A stretch of DNA of 64,000 nucleotides. It comes from Krasilnikovozyma curviuscula (lineage: Eukaryota > Basidiomycota > Tremellomycetes > Cystofilobasidiales > Mrakiaceae). The DNA lies in NCBI GenBank assembly GCA_014825775.1, contig MVAQ01000007.1, positions 124,001 to 188,000 of the forward strand. Direction: 5' to 3'. This document shows positions 58,492 through 64,000 of this stretch, piece by piece. How positions within the stretch are numbered: the stretch's first letter is position 1; each line of letters starts with the position of its first letter. The notes below the pieces were generated by a model. The model had not been told where the DNA came from. It searched no databases and saw nothing but the letters and a program-made list of their open reading frames with translations. Position numbers and translations under genes: made by a program.

Positions 58492-58905
58492 GCGTGGACG
58501 GTGGTGTCATAGAACGCAACGAAACCTTTACGACCCCTCTTTAACAGTCCGCTCTAGTAAATTTAGTTTTGATAGGTTTATGATGATGTATTGATATGCC
58601 CCCTGAATCATTATCGTGAAAGAGTGGCAGGACTGCAGCGGCAAGGCAGCGCACAGGGGCGTAATATGAGTTTGAGCTTGTTTGAACTCTAGTCCATTTC
58701 TCCACTTCCTAAAAATCTTATCAATGCCATGCAGCTCTTCCCTCTCTGTGTTGGAGGAGCCTTTCACAAAACAGTCGCGTCGTGGCAAGCTCAAGGCGGC
58801 CTATTAAACGCGGAGGGCATAGGAGTGAACATCAAAACGTGACACCCTCATACCCCTAGAATCGATGACAGACCTCTCTGTGTCCGTCCTGCAAATGCAA
58901 CCAGC
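58492..58905. other. intergenic region upstream of EXO5
   Basis: About 415 bp. 3' UTR of the disordered-protein gene and the EXO5 promoter. Nothing else recognised. Confidence 0.3.
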
Positions 58906-61537
58906 ATGAGCTCATCAGACGATGAATACGGCCTTGGGCCTGAATTCTACCTGCCAGCATCCATCCTCAATCAAATCGACTCCCTCGATCCATCCATCCC
59001 ATCTGGTTCAATAGCCTGCTCTTCATTTAGACCATCTCATCCAGCGCACATAGACATTAAGCTGGAGGAGCCGGAGTTGCAGAAGGAAGAAGAAGTTGAA
59101 GATAGCATGGCCAAGATTCCGGTCGAGAGCTTGTATTCGCTCTTCAGAAGCAGGAGGGGCCATTTGTCGATTACGGACTTGACTGGACCGTCATGGTGAG
59201 CTATAAAATACATTCATGCTCCATATCTAGTCTCCTTCTAATTAGCTCTGCTTTGATCAGGTGTGAGGTCCAATATGATTAGTTAGTCGCTCAGTTCTCT
59301 GGCTCATAAAAATGAGGTATTGACTGATGCCAATATCGCTTCGGTTGGTTTTCTGAAGCAATCTTCGCTCAGGTGGACGTTTACCTGTTGCTCTACGACC
59401 ACTCACGTTTCAGTCCGCTGCTGGTACGATCATCGAGCCGGACATTGCAAAGGCAGTTCAGCGCGAGACTATTATGAAGTATGTCGACGTCATTTTACTG
59501 TAGGTACTCGTTTGACATTCCTTCTTGGTTTTCAATCAGGAAAGGAACTAGAATTCATGAGGTAATGACTAGGCGATGAAGTTGATTTGGCACAGTCTTG
59601 GACCTGACGAATGAAACTCTTTCACCTGTCTTGGCAGGCTCTTGAGCGAGAGATTCACCCCGAAGAAGTCAAAGTGAGTTGAAGCTCCTTCTTTTTTCAA
59701 GAAACCTTAGATTTAATATTACATTTTGTTTCCAGGTCCGAGTCAACACCCAAGAGGAAACCTGGGCTCTTCGAATGATAAACATGTTGTGCTGTATGTC
59801 AGTACTGATAGAGAATGGTAAATGTGTGAGTAAATGGTATTCAGAAGGCGCTGAGAGATTCATGCTGATAGTTCGCTTCTTGGTCACCATAGAGAGAAAT
59901 TCCTGTAATGGTATGATGCCCCGACTTTCAACGTACCTAACAGTATAACTGACTCGACGTCGTATTGAAGGGTTTTATTGAAGGACAATTCGTGGTTGGA
60001 GTAATTGTGAGCTCGTTTACAACCAACGACGTTGCACTCTTTCGCTTATCGACTGTTCTTTTCCCATGAAGGATGAAATCGAACGGCGACAGATACCAAA
60101 ACCCGCATCTTCCTCCTCAGACTTTAGCTCGAAGGTTTCGCCTTCAAAAGGACTAGGTAAAATCACCTCCTTCTTCCAGCCCATTCCTTCACCAACAAAA
60201 GAACCAGCAGCACCAACTCACACAGTCCACATTTCAGATTCCAAAACAAGGCAGACAAAATCTCTTCCTGCTGAGAAGGCGTCTGACCCTGGTAAACTCC
60301 AGGTGATGGCTTACAAATTGCTGTTCGACTCTTTATTACTCTCGCACAGAGCCCACGAAAATAACTCCTTCTCAGCCGTTGGTAACGCATCAACTTCCAG
60401 CCTTTCGAAATCTACTACTTCAAGCACGACGCTTCTGCCATCAGCATCTTCACTCTCAATCTATTGCACTCCACCAGAAGAACTCTCTTCTTCCTTACCT
60501 CGTCCACCTCAATCAGCAAAGTCGTCCCTTCCACCAGTACCTACGCTTGTGCAGCCATTTTCGTTTCCCCTACTCTTTGAATACCTTGGACTCAATCCAC
60601 AGCGGCGTCTCTCGGTAGATTTCTTATCTGAAGTTGAAGCTATTATCATCTCCAACAACCTCAAGTATGGTGCAACTTCAGCAACAACATTACAAGACTT
60701 CGCCGACATCTGGAAGCAGTACTCTCAGAATCTTGGCTTGGGACCAAATGGCTCGAGTAATAATGAACTGGTACTAGTGTATCGTCTACAAGGTCAGTCG
60801 CCACCAAAAATAAAATCCAAGAAGCTGAAAACTTCGATGGACACCAAAGCCGTCGCCGAGACTGCAATCAACATCTCTGAGGTCGAGGGCCTGACGGCGG
60901 CAGAAGAAGAAGAGCGATTGCTAGCCTTGGCGATTGCTGAAAGTCTCAAAGAGACGACGGAAGTTGAGATCATGAGGAATGCTGAAGCTGTCATCGACGC
61001 GGCCGACTCGCAGCTTCAGGTGGCCAAGGAGGAGCGTGACACAGACACCGAGTTTCAAGAGATGTCATCCACTGGCGTGTCGGACCCTATGGGAGAAAAT
61101 CAGTTGACAATTGAGGTGGAAGAAGTTGTCTTCAAGGAAGAACCGGTATTAGTGGCTGGTCCCTCAAAAAGGAACAGACGTCAGTCGTTCCAATCGGAGA
61201 TTTCCAGCAGTCCTGTTTCTGTTGCGGAAGATGAGAGAGATGGGTTTATCATTGGTACTGTCAAGGTGAAATACCAAGGCATATTTTTTAAACTTACTAT
61301 ACTTGTAGTTACTGACTGTTCACTTTCTAGTTCAACTACGACTACGAACGACTGCTGAGCCATCTCTCGTCTGTAATGGATTTCTGGATGGGGAATCGAC
61401 TACCGATCGGTGTGCCTGTAGAAGACACCTTCAAATGCAACTGGTGTGAGTACAGAGAAGGCTGCGAATGGAGGAATGAGAAGGGGAGGGAGGGAGTCAG
61501 AAAACGAGCTGCATTACGGAAGAAGGTCCAGGTGTAA
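58906..61537 (+). CDS. EXO5: exonuclease V (EXO5), iron-sulfur single-strand nuclease
   Basis: A PD-(D/E)XK nuclease with a 4Fe-4S cluster; yeast Exo5 maintains mitochondrial DNA and human EXO5 works in nuclear repair. ATG 58906 (MSSSDDEYGLGPEFYLPAS). LSITDLTGPSWCEVQYDY carries the first cluster Cys. Small exons then give LPVALRPLTFQSAAGTIIEP, KKGTRIHEALEREIHPEEVK and WALRMINMLCCMSVLIENG. The catalytic residues lie in GFIEGQFVVGVIDEIE (Asp) and HISDSKTR (Asp, Lys), and the QxxxY motif is QVMAYK. The C-terminus has FKCNWCEYREGCEWR (CX2CX5C), completing the four Cys ligands. Two insertions stand out: a PIP-like KITSFF (60159-60176) and a ubiquitin-interacting motif EEERLLALAIAESLKE (60906-60953). 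The stop TAA is at 61535; splicing at CAG|GTGTAAG could add about nine residues. Confidence 0.87.
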
Positions 61538-62717
61538 GACTTCGATTTATTGTCTGTGAAGCTTCTCTCGAACATTATGAATTAACAACTTGTCGCCTTT
61601 CAGCGTACATCTTTGAAGAAGCGGTTTCTATAGAGGTATATGAGGTAAATAACCAGATTTGGGCATAGAAGGCGCTTGAGTTGATGTGCAAGCTCTACTA
61701 TGCCGTTGATGTTCGCACTGATCCTGTAAACCACAGTTCCTGCTGCTTTGAAGTACAATCATGTGAACTGACTCCTGGACAGTAACTTCAATACGGAAAT
61801 CTCGTCCTCTTGTGATAAGAAAGTGTGTTCTTTCGTCGACACTCCTTTGAACATTGTTCCCTTGAACCACAGATATGAGAAGATTTGCAGCAGCACTTGT
61901 TTCTCTCCGGAGGAAGAAGTCAACAAGATGTCGGGCAACAGTCTTGCACTTGAAAAATAATATTGTTTAATTGGAAGGCAGGTGAAGAGGGAAGAAAGGG
62001 GGAAATTAGCATCTCAAGGTTATTCGAGGTTCATTCGGTCATTGATTTAATGGCGCTGTCAGATGAAAAGCTGCGTGAGGTGGACGGTTGAGGTATGTAC
62101 ATTCACCATGTTACTTGGTTCCATGTTCCTTTGTGTTATCTTTGGGACCAGGTCTACTCCGTCCTCTCTCCCTTTCCCACTCTTCTGAAGGCAATCTTGC
62201 GTCTGCGATTGCGATGGAACCAAGCTGATCTTACCCAGAGTTCAGGCTATTATATGATCTCTCTGGTACATAACTTGGTATCTCCGTTTTATAATTGACG
62301 GGATGCATAGTTCTTTCTCCCTCTCTCTCTCCATTTTTCCATTTGTACCTCCTGAGATAAAATGGTGTTTTTGTTTTCTTTGCACCATTCCAAAATGATC
62401 AAAATTCTTCTGCCTAATATAACCATTAGTTTCATCTAGACTTCAATGAACTCTCTTTAAGAACCCTGAACTGGCAAGGACAAAGTCTCTGGCTTGGAAA
62501 AACTTTTTTCGAAACGCTGGAAACTAGTGCTTACTGCGAGTGGCAGCGAACAACAACTAATCCAACTAATTCGGTGGACAAACCGAATAGGTATTAAATA
62601 GTGGGATAATCCGAGTTTGGCCCTTGTAAGTAGTCTTTTTGGCTTGACTGGAATGCTGTCTTATTGGCTTCAGAATTCCTCGACGTCTTGGGCATTCCGT
62701 TCTGCTTTAGGTGGCTA
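61538..62717. other. long intergenic region
   Basis: About 1.2 kb between EXO5 and the last gene. Contains a (CT)-rich tract CTCCCTCTCTCTCTCC at about 62321-62336 with flanking T/C runs, as often seen in fungal promoters and 5' UTRs. Short open frames are present on both strands, none with recognisable features. An upstream exon of the last gene may lie here. Confidence 0.35.
62321..62336 (+). repeat. CT-rich pyrimidine tract
   Basis: A 16-nt tract made only of C and T, mostly CT dinucleotides, in a region that probably precedes the last gene on the plus strand. Typical of fungal core promoters. Confidence 0.5.
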
Positions 62718-64000
62718 ATGTGGTATAACGCTGACTCACAATTCATTACAGGTAGCTTTCTAATTAGCACAGGTGGATTTGGTCTCCAGGATCAGGCTAT
62801 ACAGCTCCTGAAGAACATTCCTCGCTCCAGCTCTGTCACCTCCTCAAATCCTCCCACCAGCTCTTTCAGCATGACCATCCCCTCCTCACCAGGTTCTTCA
62901 TCTCATGTGCAGCTACCGGCAGTTAGCAGTACAACCTCAGGATATACAGCATCAGTGCAAGCGTCTGCTAGCTCCAGTTCGAATTGGCATTCGGTGCGAC
63001 CCTGGACACCCAGAACTCTAACGCTTCAAATCCTTCAGGTAACCTCCCTTAGCATAGCATTTATGCTTTCATCCACACCCTCTTCAACGTTAGCATCCAC
63101 TCTCACTCCAAGTGCCACGAATCTCAGCTTGCTGGCTGGAGGTACCGGCCACTCGAGCGCCAGTGCAAAATCGAGCAAACATGGAGCTAGAGGAAGACGA
63201 AGGAAGAAGGGTAGCAGTAAAGTGGCTTCTACTACTGGTACATCATCTGGCTCTCTGGATCACAAAGGAGATAAACATCACTTTGGGCTAGATCTAGGTC
63301 ACGGAAATGATGATTTCTCAGAGGACGACGAGGCATACTACGAAGGCGATTCGATATCTGGAACGACTACGCTAGTGCCATCAGGTGGTGCATCTGATGA
63401 GTTCTATGTAAATAGCGGAAATGATGGTAGTGGTGCTTCATTCGCTACGTTGCTGAGCAAAGGCGTGGTCGTCAGTGTCAATGGCCAAGCGTGGAGAGAG
63501 GTTGTAGCTCATGTCCTGGGAGAGTGGGAAGACGAAGCGGTGGTCATTGTCTATGGTCTCAGGTTCGCACTTCCTACTTGTATTGCACATTCAAACTTCA
63601 GAGCTGATACGAGGGCTCCCTCCTCTCGCACTCACTATCAATCTCAGCCCTGGGCGAGAATACACAATTGAGCTCGGCCTAGTAGGAGAGGAAGCTCACC
63701 CTATAACTGCTGCTGCATCAACTCGGAGTGTTGAACCTCTGACTAGTAAGTGTCCCTGTTTGGCTATGCTTGGTGCTATCTGAGTTCAATTGTTCGCTCG
63801 GTCATTCGCAGCAAACCCATCGTCCACTTTAAATACATCTCTATCAGCAAACCACCTCTCCGGTACCTCTACACCTCCTCGTTCTAGGGCAAACTCTTTA
63901 AGATCTCGATCGAGAGCCAATTCAGCGTCGTCACCTCTGAGCGGCACTCCTATTGGCATACCGGACAGCATCGTCATTTCGGAACAGCCATCTCCGTCTG
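62718..64000 (+). CDS. unrecognised Ser/Thr-rich protein, 3' end beyond the window
   Basis: I do not recognise this gene; the window ends inside it. A long open frame follows ATG 62718 (MWYNADSQFITGSFLISTGG), though a start in an upstream exon is possible. The N-terminal segment GLQDQAIQLLKNIPRSSS leads into a long Ser/Thr-rich region with a basic patch (SKHGARGRRRKKGSSK) and an acidic one (DDFSEDDEAYYEGD). A compact beta-like domain follows: LLSKGVVVSVNGQAWREVVA, EWEDEAVVIVY and, after an intron, LTINLSPGREYTIELGLVGE. The V-x-V-N-G-x-x-W and L-x-P-x-x-x-Y motifs resemble an Ig- or fibronectin-III-like fold. A further exon (TNPSSTLNTSLSANHLSGTS) is Ser-rich and continues past the edge. The exact donor near 63560 is unresolved. 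Confidence 0.55.

Overview
This window is nuclear DNA of a basidiomycete fungus, most likely a yeast-like tremellomycete (Cryptococcus/Kwoniella relatives). The evidence is dense gene packing, many short GT-AG introns (about 35-100 nt) that cut conserved domains into small exons, promoters that are often only 150-200 bp, and protein families typical of that group. I reassembled 26 protein genes by joining exon fragments by eye. No rRNA, convincing tRNA, CRISPR array or intact transposon was seen. Gene boundaries are given start codon to stop codon, introns included.

Layout. 1-2131: two tandem minus-strand seven-helix receptor genes, the first cut by the window edge. 2845-10844: vacuolar-type alkaline phosphatase and an alpha/beta hydrolase (both minus), then DNA ligase I (plus). 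11748-21914: two Zn2Cys6 transcription factors (plus) flanking exocyst EXO70 (minus). 22266-26909: an FG nucleoporin of the Nup2/Nup50 type (minus), divergent from an UNC-50/GMH1 membrane protein (plus). 26910-28010: an intergenic stretch with a 13-G run and three hairpins. 28011-38922: CPSF160/CFT1 (minus), divergent from CSN5 (plus), then a membrane-anchored SGNH esterase and SRP14. 39830-47182: a small Lys/Ala-rich protein (minus), CDC23/APC8 (plus), Xaa-Pro aminopeptidase (minus) and COX19 (plus). 47515-50163: a tandem pair of unrecognised F-box-like paralogs. 50685-56158: glycolipid transfer protein (minus), a two-BIR survivin-type protein and HIS5 (plus). 56784 to the end: a disordered protein with a repeated short motif, exonuclease V (EXO5), and a truncated unrecognised gene.

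Most genes are housekeeping genes with unrelated jobs, and no biosynthetic cluster is evident. Functional themes recur. Genome maintenance and mitosis are represented by LIG1, EXO5, BIR1 and CDC23. Ubiquitin/NEDD8 control is represented by CSN5, CDC23, the F-box-like pair and a UIM inside EXO5. Traffic is represented by EXO70, UNC-50, SRP14, the nucleoporin and GLTP. The least conventional items are the F-box-like pair, the UIM and PIP-like motifs in EXO5, two candidate in-frame starts for LIG1, a possible intron directly after the COX19 start codon, the tandem receptors, and paired Gcn4-like sites before HIS5.
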